Assembly: GCF_900156895.1 (NCBI RefSeq) | Contig: NZ_FTPD01000067.1 | Coordinates: 101,235-165,234, forward strand | Reading direction: 5' to 3' | Length of the DNA stretch: 64,000 nt | Origin: Mesorhizobium prunaredense | Lineage (GTDB): Bacteria; Pseudomonadota; Alphaproteobacteria; Rhizobiales; Rhizobiaceae | Part shown: positions 35,035-44,762 of the stretch, piece by piece | Layout: each line of letters opens with the position of its first letter | Position numbering within the stretch: position 1 is the stretch's first letter | Made by a program: the position numbers and the translations under genes | Notes under the pieces: model-generated | What the model was told of the DNA's origin: nothing | Databases searched by the model: none | Seen by the model: only the letters and a program-made list of their open reading frames with translations

Positions 35035-35484
35035 ATGCAACGTTCAGCACTCTTTGCGACCCTGCTTCTGGGGCTCGTACCGCTTTCCGCCGCGCACGGG
35101 CAAGACATTTCGGGAAAGGACATGCCGGGCAAGCGCATCCTGCAACGGGTCGACACCAATGGTGACGGCGCGATTTCAAAGGACGAGATGCTTGCGGCGC
35201 GCGAGCGCATGTTCACGAAGCTCGATCGCAATGACGACGGCGTCATCGACGAGAAGGAGATCGAAGGCGCCCGCGACACCATCATGGACCGCGCCGACGC
35301 GGCGCAAGCCAGGCTCGGCAACCGCTGGCCGCGCATGGACACGAACGGCGACGGCAAGGTCTCGGAGGACGAGTTCCGCAACCGCATGCCGCTGTTCGAC
35401 CTCGCCGACCGCAATGGCGACGGCACGCTGTCGGCGGACGAGATCGCCGCCGTTCGCAAGCTCTTTGCCGATCGCGCTGGCTGA
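35035..35484 (+). CDS. secreted EF-hand calcium-binding protein
   Basis: This 149-residue protein has a signal peptide (ALFATLLLGLVPLSAAHG, residues 4-21) and four EF-hand loops: DTNGDGAISKDE, DRNDDGVIDEKE, DTNGDGKVSEDE and DRNGDGTLSADE. All have Asp at positions 1, 3 and 5 (or Asn at 3) and Glu at 12, so all should bind calcium. It is probably periplasmic. AAAGGA precedes the ATG at 35035. It lies just upstream of an ECF sigma unit and may belong to it. Confidence 0.87.
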   Translation: MQRSALFATLLLGLVPLSAAHGQDISGKDMPGKRILQRVDTNGDGAISKDEMLAARERMFTKLDRNDDGVIDEKEIEGARDTIMDRADAAQARLGNRWPRMDTNGDGKVSEDEFRNRMPLFDLADRNGDGTLSADEIAAVRKLFADRAG

Positions 35485-35552
35485 CGATCTCATCACGTTC
35501 CTTCTTCAACTAGATCGATCCAATCTTTTTCAACATAATCAAGGAGTAATAA

Positions 35553-35936
35553 ATGCTTTCTTCAGCGAAGATTCATCTGTTTTGCCTCGGCGCGATGCTT
35601 GTCGCGTCGGCTGCCGTGCCGGCCGCCGCCGAGGAATGGCAACGGCCGACATTGCATGGCGGCCAGATCGGCCGCAGCGTCAGCCGGGAGGGCGGCGTCT
35701 ACACCGGCTCGACCACGCGCACCGGCCCCGATGGCGGCAGCTATACGTCGAGTTCCAAATGCGTCGCGGGCGTTGTTGACCGCTGCGCCAGAAGCTACTC
35801 TGGCACCGGGCCGGACGGGCAGTCCTTCTCCGGCAAGCGGGTGTCGGCGCGTGGGCCGTTCCGTGGCCGCTCGGCCGGCAGCTTCACCGGCCCGGACGGC
35901 AACACGGTTTTCGGGTCCCGGCGCTGGCGCCGTTGA
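35553..35936 (+). CDS. small secreted Gly/Ser-rich protein
   Basis: This 127-residue protein has a signal peptide (residues 1-27, ending AVPAAAEE). The mature part is basic and Gly/Ser-rich, with three TGPDG elements (RTGPDGGSYTSS, GTGPDGQSFSGK, FTGPDGNTVFGS) forming an imperfect repeat, and two Cys (KCVAG, RCARS). No family recognised. It is preceded by AAGGAG and separated by 19 nt from the ECF sigma gene, suggesting the same transcript. Confidence 0.7.
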   Translation: MLSSAKIHLFCLGAMLVASAAVPAAAEEWQRPTLHGGQIGRSVSREGGVYTGSTTRTGPDGGSYTSSSKCVAGVVDRCARSYSGTGPDGQSFSGKRVSARGPFRGRSAGSFTGPDGNTVFGSRRWRR

Positions 35937-35955
35937 CGTTCAGGAGCCTCGCCAG

Positions 35956-36567
35956 TTGGTGCCCGCCGCCGTGCAGCATAAGGAACCCCGTGAGGACGAC
36001 GAACTGCTGGCACGGGTGGCGGCGGGCAACCAGGGAGCGCTGTCTGAGCTCATCGCCCGCCATGGCCGCGGCTTGCGGGTGTTTGCGGCGCGCTATCTCG
36101 GCAATGCCGGCGACGCCGAGGATGTGGTGCAGGAGGTGTTCGTGACCATCTGGAAACAGGCTGCACGGTTCGACCCCACCAGGGGACGCGCCTCGACCTG
36201 GCTGTACAGGATCACCGCCAATCGCTGCATCGACCAGCGCCGGCGGCGGGCGCTGCGGACCTTCATCGGGCTCGACGATGTCCGGGATGAGGTGGCCTCG
36301 CAAGAGCCGGGTGCCGAAGCGACGACCGCCGCGCGACAGGAGCTTGCGATTGTCCGCGACGGCCTGTCGCGCCTGCCGGAGCGGCAGCGCATGGCCGTGC
36401 TGCTGCGGGCCGTCGGCGATCTCGATATCGCGGCAATCGCCGAGGTGATGGGCGGTAGCGCCGGCTCGGCGGAACAATTGCTGGTCCGCGGGCGGCGGGC
36501 GCTAAGGGACCATTTGCGGGATCATTTGGCAATGGCGGCAGAAGACCTGGAAAGGAAGTCCTCATGA
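35956..36567 (+). CDS. ECF RNA polymerase sigma factor
   Basis: This is a 203-residue sigma-70-like factor. Region 2 is seen in LSELIARHGRGLRVFAARYL, AGDAEDVVQEVFVTIWKQA and TWLYRITANRCIDQRRRR. Region 4 is in LSRLPERQRMAVLLRAVGDL and IAAIAEVMGGSAGSAEQLLV. TTG at 35956 is chosen because AGGAG lies 9 nt upstream; GTG at 35959 is an alternative. Its stop overlaps the start of the next gene, a probable anti-sigma factor, so the two are coupled. Confidence 0.88.
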   Translation: MVPAAVQHKEPREDDELLARVAAGNQGALSELIARHGRGLRVFAARYLGNAGDAEDVVQEVFVTIWKQAARFDPTRGRASTWLYRITANRCIDQRRRRALRTFIGLDDVRDEVASQEPGAEATTAARQELAIVRDGLSRLPERQRMAVLLRAVGDLDIAAIAEVMGGSAGSAEQLLVRGRRALRDHLRDHLAMAAEDLERKSS

Positions 36568-37055
36568 CACGGGACGAGTTCGAACGAAACAAGCGTCGCT
36601 TCGGCGACGATGTCGGGGCCTGGCCGGCTCCCTTCCGGCAGGAAGCACGGACCTTTGTCACGGGCGAAACGGACCGATCGCCGCAAGACGATCCGGATCG
36701 CGCGCTCGATCGCCTCGTGCTCGAGGCGGCGCTGATGGCCAGCGACGAACAGGCGCTGACACGCAAGGTGCTGGCCCGCATCGATGCCAGCCGGAGGTCA
36801 ATGTGGTCGTCATTCCTGCCGAGGTTCTTGCTTGAGCCGGCCGGACTGGCGGCTTGCGCCGCGGCCATGCTCGTAGCCATGACGCTGGCAGGCTACCAGG
36901 TGGCGCGGCTGCAAGACGATCTGCAGGATTCGGAGCTTCTGGCGCTGGCTTCCGGCGTGCGGCTGTCTGACAATGGGCTGTCTGACAATAGCCTGTCTGG
37001 CGATGGCCTGTCCGGCATTGCCGCCGATCCAGCAGCAGGGGAGGATTCGCTTTGA
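36564..37055 (+). CDS. probable membrane anti-sigma factor
   Basis: This is a 163-residue protein with a cytosolic N-terminal half, one membrane segment (LAACAAAMLVAMTLAGYQVA, about residues 93-112) and a periplasmic tail. The tail carries a 5-residue repeat (LSDNG, LSDNS, LSGDG) from 15-bp DNA repeats. No named family recognised. The role is inferred from position: it overlaps the ECF sigma gene by ATGA and is followed by a CnrX-like gene, the order sigma, CnrY-like, CnrX-like. Confidence 0.6.
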   Translation: MTRDEFERNKRRFGDDVGAWPAPFRQEARTFVTGETDRSPQDDPDRALDRLVLEAALMASDEQALTRKVLARIDASRRSMWSSFLPRFLLEPAGLAACAAAMLVAMTLAGYQVARLQDDLQDSELLALASGVRLSDNGLSDNSLSGDGLSGIAADPAAGEDSL

Positions 37056-37456
37056 CGAGGCGTTCCCTGTTATGGACGGCGACGCTGGTGCTGCTCGGCC
37101 TTTCGCTTGCCGGCAACTTCTTCCTGCTCGGCTATGCGGCTCATGGCTTGCGCCAAGGATCGGCGGCGGGTGGGCTGATCACCGAGATCGCCGGCGCCTA
37201 CTCGCCCGAGGTGAGGAAGGAGTTCCGCAGCATCCGCCGCGCAAACCGTCCGCGCACCTTGGCGGCACTGCGCGAACTGCGCGTGGCGCGGGCCAATCTG
37301 GCGGCGGCGCAACAGGTTTCGCCCTTCGACCAAGCGGCGGTCAAGGACGCGATGGCGGCAGTGCGCACCTCCACGACAAACCTTCAGGCGACGATGCAGG
37401 ACTATTTGTTGACCGCGCTGAAGAACGTCAAGACCAAGCCCGCCGCCGGAAGTTGA
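37052..37456 (+). CDS. CnrX-like periplasmic sensor (Metal_resist family)
   Basis: This is a 134-residue protein with an N-terminal membrane anchor (LLWTATLVLLGLSLAGNFFLL) and a helical periplasmic domain: YSPEVRKEFRSIRR, RPRTLAALRELRVARANL and DAMAAVRTSTTNLQATMQ. This matches the CnrX/zinc-resistance-associated fold. It has one His (residue 31) and no Cys, so the His-based metal sites known from CnrX are absent. TTG start overlaps the upstream stop (TTGA), with GGGGAGG as binding site. Confidence 0.6.
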   Translation: MTRRSLLWTATLVLLGLSLAGNFFLLGYAAHGLRQGSAAGGLITEIAGAYSPEVRKEFRSIRRANRPRTLAALRELRVARANLAAAQQVSPFDQAAVKDAMAAVRTSTTNLQATMQDYLLTALKNVKTKPAAGS

Positions 37457-37584
37457 TGCTGGTTGGACTTGCCCTTCCAAGGTATCGGGCGGCCGGCGGA
37501 CGGCTAGTTGCAAGCAGGAACTGGCGGCGTATCCACCGAATGAGCGCAGCCGGGCGCGGCTTGCGCGTCCGGTTGCCGATGTCG

Positions 37585-38121
37585 TCAGTGCTTGCTCTTG
37601 CCGGGGCTGGCGGCACTGCCACTGATGGCGATGCGCTTGGCCTTCGTCTGCGCGCGCTGGGTCTTGGGCAGCGTCACGCTGAGCACGCCGTTGTGGAAGG
37701 CGGCGTTCACCTTGTCCTCCTCGACCTCGTAGCCGAGCGGGATGCGGCGCTCGAAGCGGCCATAGAACCGCTCGGAGAAGTGCCTTTCCTTGTCCTCGGT
37801 CTCGGAGCGCTTCTCGCCGCGCAGCGTCAGCACGCCGTCGTCGAGCAGCACCTCGATGTCCTTCTCGTCCATGCCGGGGATTTCCGCGGTCACGCGGATC
37901 TCCTTCTCGCCGTCGGCGATTTCGACGCTCGGCCAATTGGCGCGCGGCGACGAAAACCCGCTGAGCATCGGCATGCGCGTTTCGAAACCGCGGAACGCGT
38001 CGTCGATCATGCGGTTCATCTCGCGATGCAACGCCATGAACGGGTCGCGGTCCTCGTCACGATAGAAGCTGGGAACTGGACTGTTCTCCCGGCCCCAGGG
38101 TATGAGATCACGAATAGCCAT
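37585..38121 (-). CDS. small heat shock protein Hsp20 (class C-like)
   Basis: This 178-residue alpha-crystallin-type chaperone holds unfolding proteins. The alpha-crystallin domain covers about residues 60-155 (WPSVEIADGEKEIRVTAEIP, VLTLRGEK, GYEVEEDKVNAAFHNGVLSV) and ends with LPKTQ. The basic tail ends in SPGKSKH. AAAGGAG precedes the ATG. It lies 58 bp after another hsp20 in the same direction, so it is probably driven from the thermometer-controlled promoter upstream. Confidence 0.9.
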   Translation of the reverse strand: MAIRDLIPWGRENSPVPSFYRDEDRDPFMALHREMNRMIDDAFRGFETRMPMLSGFSSPRANWPSVEIADGEKEIRVTAEIPGMDEKDIEVLLDDGVLTLRGEKRSETEDKERHFSERFYGRFERRIPLGYEVEEDKVNAAFHNGVLSVTLPKTQRAQTKAKRIAISGSAASPGKSKH

Positions 38122-38179
38122 TGCTGTTCTCCTTTCTCGACTGGTTGTGCAAAAGGCGAACGCCAGAGATCGCCTTCGC

Positions 38180-38644
38180 TCAGGCGGCCTGCTTCGGCTT
38201 CTCGACTTGTCCGGCCTTCGGCGCGCCGTCTTGCTTGGCGATCGTGATGCGACGCGGCTTCATCTCTTCGGGCACTTGGCGCACGAGGTCGATCGTCAGC
38301 AGGCCGTTGTTGAGCGAGGCGCCGGTGACCGTCATGTGATCGGCAAGCTCGAAGCGCCGTGTGAACGGGCGCACCGGAAGGCCGCGATGGAGATATTCCA
38401 CCTCGTCCTGTTCCTTGCGCTCGCCCGAGACGATGAGAAAGTTCGGCTCGTGGCTAATGTCGAGTTCGTTCTCGGAAAAGCCGGCGACGGCGATCCTCAC
38501 GCGATAGGTGTTCTCGTCGCTTCGCTCGATGTCATAGGGCGGCCAGGTTTCGACTGCCTGAGGCGCGTTTTCCAGCAGGTTGAAGATACGGTCGAAACCG
38601 ATGCTCGACCGATACAGCGGGGAAAAGTCGAATGCGGTTCTCAT
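38180..38644 (-). CDS. small heat shock protein Hsp20 (IbpA-like)
   Basis: This is a 154-residue sHSP with the N-terminal class A motif MRTAFDFSPLYRSSIGFDRI. The alpha-crystallin domain follows (YDIERSDENTYRVRIAVAGF, FLIVSGERK), ending in GLLTIDLVRQVPEEMKPRRI. The RNA leader at 38645-38742 carries a ROSE thermometer whose last stem pairs the ribosome binding site. Start ATG 38644 is 8 nt after GGAGG. It is the first gene of a two-gene hsp20 operon. Confidence 0.92.
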   Translation of the reverse strand: MRTAFDFSPLYRSSIGFDRIFNLLENAPQAVETWPPYDIERSDENTYRVRIAVAGFSENELDISHEPNFLIVSGERKEQDEVEYLHRGLPVRPFTRRFELADHMTVTGASLNNGLLTIDLVRQVPEEMKPRRITIAKQDGAPKAGQVEKPKQAA

Positions 38645-38742
38645 AGCTACATCCTCCATGGAGCAACATAGTACGAGGGACGCCAAGACGCCAAAGAGCT
38701 TGGCGCTCCCTGGGTTCTGCCGGTCCCATTCGGCAACCGGCA
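38645..38742 (-). promoter_or_regulatory. ROSE RNA thermometer
   Basis: The leader directly before hsp20 ends with TTGCTCCATGGAGGATGTAG (minus strand), matching the conserved ROSE element TTGCTCC-N-TGGAGGAT in which the Shine-Dalgarno GGAGG pairs with an upstream U/C strand. A second stem (CGCCAAGCTCTTTGGCG) lies just upstream. At low temperature the binding site is closed, and heat opens it. Its extent is set from a candidate promoter and is approximate. Confidence 0.85.
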
Positions 38743-38748
38743 ATTTTC

Positions 38749-38776
38749 ATTTGGTTATTGTCAGGCCGAAATCAAG
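38749..38776 (-). promoter_or_regulatory. candidate heat-shock promoter of hsp20
   Basis: On the minus strand CTTGAT (38776-38771) and CCAAAT (38754-38749) are 16 nt apart, about 105 nt before the hsp20 start. CTTGA is the -35 of RpoH promoters; the -10 match is weak. The spacing leaves a leader long enough for ROSE. Confidence 0.35.
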
Positions 38777-38884
38777 ACCCAGATTCTGTCCCGCTGCCAG
38801 AATTTTTTGTTGCCAGATTGTATTGGCAATGCCGGATTCAACCGTCGTTTGAGGGTCGCGCCGGCACGCCGCATGGAGGATATC

Positions 38885-39103
38885 ATGACCATGACACGCG
38901 ACGACATCATTTCGGTGCTGGGCCCGGTGGACGACGCCGTCATCGCTGACATCGCCTCGACCGGCGCGACGATCGAAGAGTTGCGCGAGGCCTTTGCCTG
39001 GGTCGGCGCCGATGAGGCGCTGGTCAACGAGGGCCGCCCGCTGCCGTCGGCAAGGGTAGCGACGCTGATCGGGCTTCTCGAACCGCCGGACGACGACATA
39101 TAG
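38885..39103 (+). CDS. small hypothetical protein
   Basis: This 72-residue acidic protein has no membrane segment: MTRDDIISVLGPVDDAVIAD, TGATIEELREAFAWV and ARVATLIGLLEPPDDD suggest a helical fold. GGAGGATATC before ATG 38885 fixes the start. It is divergent from the hsp20 operon. Not a family I recognise with a function. Confidence 0.65.
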   Translation: MTMTRDDIISVLGPVDDAVIADIASTGATIEELREAFAWVGADEALVNEGRPLPSARVATLIGLLEPPDDDI

Positions 39104-39220
39104 CTGGCCGTTACGTCGGGGCAGGGGGCGCCGGGTTGGGGCACGGGAGGTCTTGAAGCGCGTAGCCAGACGAACCATCTCGTCAGTCGGGCGCCGATCG
39201 GGCCGCCTTCCTGGTTATTC

Positions 39221-39266
39221 TCAAAAAGAAAAAAGGAGGAAGTTCAAAAAGAAAAAAGGAGGAAGT
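39221..39266 (+). repeat. perfect 23-bp tandem duplication carrying a ribosome binding site
   Basis: Two identical units, TCAAAAAGAAAAAAGGAGGAAGT-type, occupy 39221-39243 and 39244-39266. Each contains AAGGAGG, so the DUF982 gene at 39268 has two Shine-Dalgarno sequences, only the second at working distance from ATG. Confidence 0.9.
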
Positions 39267-39267
39267 G

Positions 39268-39540
39268 ATGAACGACGTCCCATTCTCCGAGCCGATGACG
39301 CTCAAGCTGCAATCCATCGGAGAGCGCAAGGTCGCCAGCAGCTGGGAAGCCATCGAATGCATGCAGCAATGGCCGGACCGGGCGCGCGGCCGGAACTGGC
39401 GCGCAGCCTATCGCGCCTGCCGCGACGCGCTCGACGGCTGGCGCACCGCCCGCGAGGCGCGCACGGCTTTCGTCAAGGCAGCGCACACGGCCGACTGCTG
39501 GTCACGGGACGCCAATCCACCTGAACGCCAATCCAGCTGA
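39268..39540 (+). CDS. DUF982 family protein
   Basis: This is a 90-residue protein of the DUF982 family, common in rhizobia and of unknown role. Family features are VASSWEAIECMQQWPDRARG, YRACRDALDGWRTAREARTA and FVKAAHTADCW. No membrane segment. The ATG at 39268 overlaps a GTG at 39265. The ribosome binding site lies in the 23-bp duplication. Confidence 0.75.
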   Translation: MNDVPFSEPMTLKLQSIGERKVASSWEAIECMQQWPDRARGRNWRAAYRACRDALDGWRTAREARTAFVKAAHTADCWSRDANPPERQSS

Positions 39541-39714
39541 AATCGGCCCGCGCTCCATCGCCATTCTCCGCATCCAAAAACGCCTCCGCTTCCTCATCGG
39601 TTCCGGCCGCCGCCAGGCGGTGCCGGATCGATGACGATGTCGGAAGCTTGCGCCGCGATTTCAAGCTGCATCCGTCGCTTCAAACCCTTGGAATAGTGCT
39701 GATATCATCGGGTT

Positions 39715-39741
39715 TTGGCACTCGACCACGGCGAGTGCTAA
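39715..39741 (+). promoter_or_regulatory. CIRCE operator (HrcA site) of groESL
   Basis: TTGGCACTC (39715-39723), a 9-nt spacer, then GAGTGCTAA (39733-39741) match the CIRCE consensus TTAGCACTC-N9-GAGTGCTAA with one change (A to G at position 3). It lies 158 bp before groES, in the gene-free interval 39541-39898, and predicts HrcA repression. hrcA is not in this window. Confidence 0.93.
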
Positions 39742-39898
39742 AATTTTTTCGGCATCCCCTTGAAAGCCTGAACCGGCAGACTAACTCGATAAGCGCGCGA
39801 TGCCTGAGCAGGGGTCGCGCACCGTCGCATCGACCCTTGTACCGATCGGCTGCGAAGGGAGGTCCAAGAAAATCTGTTTGTCCTATGAGGAGAACGAC

Positions 39899-40207
39899 AT
39901 GGCGTTCCGTCCATTGCATGACCGTATCCTGGTCCGCCGCATCGAGGTCGACGAGAAGACCGCGGGCGGCATCATCATTCCTGACACAGCCAAGGAGAAG
40001 CCGCAGGAAGGCGAGGTCATCGCCGCCGGCCCCGGGGCGCGCGACGATAGCGGACAGTTGCAGCCGCTCGACGTCAAGGTCGGCGACCGCATCCTGTTCG
40101 GCAAATGGTCGGGCACCGAGATCAAGCTCAACGGCGAGGACCTGCTCATCATGAAGGAAAGTGACGTGCTGGGCGTGATCGAATTGAAGATGCAGAAGGC
40201 CGCCTGA
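39899..40207 (+). CDS. groES: co-chaperonin GroES
   Basis: This 102-residue lid subunit of the chaperonin starts with FRPLHDRILVRRIE. The mobile loop is KTAGGIIIPDTAKEKPQ (about residues 20-36), and the product ends DVLGVIELKMQKAA. TATGAGGAG lies 7 nt before the ATG. It precedes groEL by 58 bp and follows a CIRCE site. The length (about 100) is normal. Confidence 0.97.
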   Translation: MAFRPLHDRILVRRIEVDEKTAGGIIIPDTAKEKPQEGEVIAAGPGARDDSGQLQPLDVKVGDRILFGKWSGTEIKLNGEDLLIMKESDVLGVIELKMQKAA

Positions 40208-40265
40208 GCGGGGCCTGAACAAGCAATCAGTCAACGAAAAGCTGCCTATTTGAAGGAGTTATCCA

Positions 40266-41897
<1,632 letters not shown>

Positions 41898-41911
41898 TGA
41901 GCGAAAGCAGT

Positions 41912-42150
41912 GGTGACGGCCGATCTCCCCCCTTGTGGGGGAGATGTCCGGCAGGACAGAGGGGGGCACTGTCCCGCCAGCCCCTCAGCCTATTGCAATC
42001 ACACACTCCTGCTTGTCAGCCCGTTGCAATCAAACACTTAAGTGGTTCGTGCGTTCGTGCCTGGTCATAGATGGGTCAAACGCCGGCGCTCTACGGCGCC
42101 CCCCTCTGCCCTGCCGGGCATCTCCCCCACAAGGGGGGAGATTGGCAGCT
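41912..42150. repeat. paired palindromic intergenic repeat (two half-units)
   Basis: One half-unit (41912-41975) reads CTCCCCCCTTGTGGGGGAG then TCCGGCAGGACAGAGG. The other (42087-42150) is its near reverse complement. They lie just after groEL and before a convergent permease gene, in a 253-bp gene-free stretch. They may act as bidirectional terminators. Confidence 0.85.
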
Positions 42151-43167
42151 TCACCGCCTTACCCGCGATTTCAGCCAGCGGTCGAAGGCCACGGCGAGGA
42201 TCAGAATCAGGCCGATGACGATGCTTTGCGTGTAGGACGAGACGTTGTTGAACTGCAGCCCGTTCTGCAGCACGCCGATCAGTGCTGCACCCACCACAGT
42301 GCCGCCGACCGAGCCAATGCCGCCGAACAGCGAGGTGCCGCCGATGACCACCGCCGAGATCACCGTCAGCTCGTAGCCGATGCCGGCGACGGCTTCCGAG
42401 GAATTGAGCCTGGCCGACAGCACGAAGGCGGCAAGGCCGGCGAAGAAGCCGACGATGACGTAGACCGAGATCAGGATGCGGTCGACGCGCAGGCCGGAGA
42501 GCCGCGCCGCCTCGGCATTGCCGCCGACGGCGTAGACGGCGCGGCCGTAGCGCGTGTAGCGCAGGACGATGTGGCAGAGGATCGCCGCCGCCGCGAAGAT
42601 GATCGCCGGCACCGGCACCGGGCCGATCAGCCCGGTGCCGAACCAGCGCATCGAGGCGTCGAAGCCGGAGATCGGGCCGCCGTTGGAGATCGTCAGCGTC
42701 AGGCCGCGAAACACGGTGAGGCCGCCGAGCGTGACGACGAAGGGCGGCACCTTCAGCCGGGTGATGGCAAAGCCCTGGACGCCGCCGGCCAGGGCGCCGA
42801 CGACGACAGCGGCCAGAAGGGCTGCGAACCAGCCAAAGCCTTGCGCGCCGGACGTCGACAGCGACAGCGTGTTGGCGGTGCCGCCCTTGGCCACCACCGC
42901 CGCGACCATGCCGCAGAAAGCCAGCAGCGAACCGACCGACAGGTCGATGCCGGCGGTGAGGATGACGAAGGTCATGCCGAGCGCGATCAGCCCGGTGATC
43001 GAGATCTGCCGCATGATGTTGAAGATGTTGATGGGATCGATGAAGCTCGGCTTCAGCACGGTGAAGACGACGATCAGCAGCGCCAGGAACATCAGCGGGC
43101 CGAAGCTCATCAGCAGGCGCGCGACATTGATGCCGCTGCGCTCGCTCTGTTCGGTCGTGCTGGTCAT
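42151..43167 (-). CDS. ribose-type sugar ABC transporter permease (second system)
   Basis: This 338-residue RbsC-like inner-membrane permease carries ALGMTFVILTAGIDLSVGSLL and GGTSLFGGIGSVGGTVVGA, the family motifs, with about ten hydrophobic segments. ATG at 43167 overlaps the stop of the ATPase gene (ATGA), so the two are translationally coupled. It is the last gene of a three-gene importer operon. Confidence 0.9.
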   Translation of the reverse strand: MTSTTEQSERSGINVARLLMSFGPLMFLALLIVVFTVLKPSFIDPINIFNIMRQISITGLIALGMTFVILTAGIDLSVGSLLAFCGMVAAVVAKGGTANTLSLSTSGAQGFGWFAALLAAVVVGALAGGVQGFAITRLKVPPFVVTLGGLTVFRGLTLTISNGGPISGFDASMRWFGTGLIGPVPVPAIIFAAAAILCHIVLRYTRYGRAVYAVGGNAEAARLSGLRVDRILISVYVIVGFFAGLAAFVLSARLNSSEAVAGIGYELTVISAVVIGGTSLFGGIGSVGGTVVGAALIGVLQNGLQFNNVSSYTQSIVIGLILILAVAFDRWLKSRVRR

Positions 43168-44735
43168 TGCGTCGCTTCCTGCGTTTGATCGAGCGCCATC
43201 AGTTCCATCAGTTTTTCCTCTGTCGCCTCGATGCCGGGCATCTCGCCGGTGATGCGGCCGCGCCGCATGGTGACGATCCTGTCCGACACCGCAAGCACTT
43301 CGGGCAATTCCGACGAGATCATCATGATGGCGATGCCGCGCGCGGCGAGCTGCACCAGGATCTGGTGCACCTCGGCCTTGGCGCCGACATCGACGCCGCG
43401 CGTCGGTTCGTCGACGATCAGCACCTTGGGGTCGCGCGCCAGCCAGCGGGCGAGGATGACCTTCTGCTGGTTGCCGCCGGACAGCCCCTCGATCGGCTGC
43501 TCGGGCGAGGCCATGCGGATCGACAGCGCTTTTCTGTAGCTCGCCAGCGCCTGGCGCTCACGGCGCTCGGCCATGAAGCCGAGAGCGTTGGAGTAGCGGC
43601 CCAGCGCTGCAACGGAAAAGTTGGTCAGGATGCCGAGCGCGGCGAAGATCGCCTGATGCTTGCGGTCTTCCGGAACCAGGCCGATGCCGAGCGCGATGGC
43701 GTCGGCGGGTGTTTCAGGTGCGATCGTCTTGCCGTCGAGGGTGATGGTGCCGGCGGCGATGCGGTCGGCGCCGAAGATGGCGCGGGCAAGTTCGGTGCGG
43801 CCGGAGCCGACGAGGCCGGCAACGCCGAGGATCTCGCCCGCCTTGAGGTCGAGGTCGATGCCTTCGAGCACGATGGCGTGCGGCGCCTGCGGATCGCGCA
43901 CCGTGCGCAGGCCGCGCACGGAAAGCCTGACGTCGCCGGCGACATCGCGCAGCGTCGGCCTGGCATAAAGCTCGGACGCGGCGCGGCCGACCATTTTTTC
44001 AATGATTTTCGGCAGCTTGATTGGCCCGCCATCACGGTCGAGATGGCCGGCCAGCCTGCCGTCGCGCAGCACCGTCATGCGGTCGCAGATCGCGGAGGCC
44101 TCTTCCAGCCTATGGGTGACGAACATGATGGCGACGCCGTCCTTGCGCAGCCGGCCCATGATCGACATCAGTTTTTGCACTTCGGTTTCGGTCAGCGCCG
44201 AGGTCGGCTCGTCCATGATGATGAGCCGGCTCTTCAGCGACAGCGCGCGGGCGATCTCGACCAGCTGCTGCTCGGCCACCGACAGCGCCGACACCGGCGT
44301 CGCCGGGTCGAGGTCCAGGCCGACGCGGGCGATGATCGCGCGCGAGTCTACCTCCATCTTCCGCCAGCTGACCAGGCCGAAGCGCCCGAGCGGCGCGCGG
44401 CCGATAAAGATATTTTCCGCCACGGTCAGCGTCGGGATCAGGCTCAGTTCCTGGTAGATGGTGACGATGCCGAGGCGCTTGGCATCCTGCGGATTGTGCG
44501 GATTGAATTCGACGCCGTCGAAGACGATGCGGCCGCTGGACGGCGGCATCACGCCGGACAGGATCTTGAGCAGCGTCGACTTGCCGGCGCCGTTCTCGCC
44601 GAGCAGGCCGAGGATTTCGCCGGGCCGAACCTCGAGCGAGACATCGCTCAGCGCAGTCACGCCGGCAAAGCGCTTGGTCACGCCTTCGACGGCGAGGAGG
44701 GGGGGAGATGGCGCGATGGCTTCGGCTGTGGGCAA
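43164..44735 (-). CDS. ribose-type sugar ABC transporter ATP-binding protein (second system)
   Basis: This is a 523-residue double ATPase. The first domain has GENGAGKSTLLKILSG and IIMDEPTSALTE; the second has GLVGSGRTELARAIFG, LSGGNQQKVILARW and VLIVDEPTRGVDVGAK. The frame is open further upstream, but that part is the palindromic repeat. TTG at 44735, with AGGGAG 6 nt upstream, is the best start. It is coupled to the permease by overlap. Confidence 0.88.
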   Translation of the reverse strand: MPTAEAIAPSPPLLAVEGVTKRFAGVTALSDVSLEVRPGEILGLLGENGAGKSTLLKILSGVMPPSSGRIVFDGVEFNPHNPQDAKRLGIVTIYQELSLIPTLTVAENIFIGRAPLGRFGLVSWRKMEVDSRAIIARVGLDLDPATPVSALSVAEQQLVEIARALSLKSRLIIMDEPTSALTETEVQKLMSIMGRLRKDGVAIMFVTHRLEEASAICDRMTVLRDGRLAGHLDRDGGPIKLPKIIEKMVGRAASELYARPTLRDVAGDVRLSVRGLRTVRDPQAPHAIVLEGIDLDLKAGEILGVAGLVGSGRTELARAIFGADRIAAGTITLDGKTIAPETPADAIALGIGLVPEDRKHQAIFAALGILTNFSVAALGRYSNALGFMAERRERQALASYRKALSIRMASPEQPIEGLSGGNQQKVILARWLARDPKVLIVDEPTRGVDVGAKAEVHQILVQLAARGIAIMMISSELPEVLAVSDRIVTMRRGRITGEMPGIEATEEKLMELMALDQTQEATQ

Positions 44736-44762
44736 AGGTTTCTCCCTGATTGCGATTGGCCG

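Noticed and set aside
39715..39741. CIRCE as an ordinary terminator
   Set aside because: The spacing and sequence fit the HrcA operator, and it precedes groES rather than following a gene.
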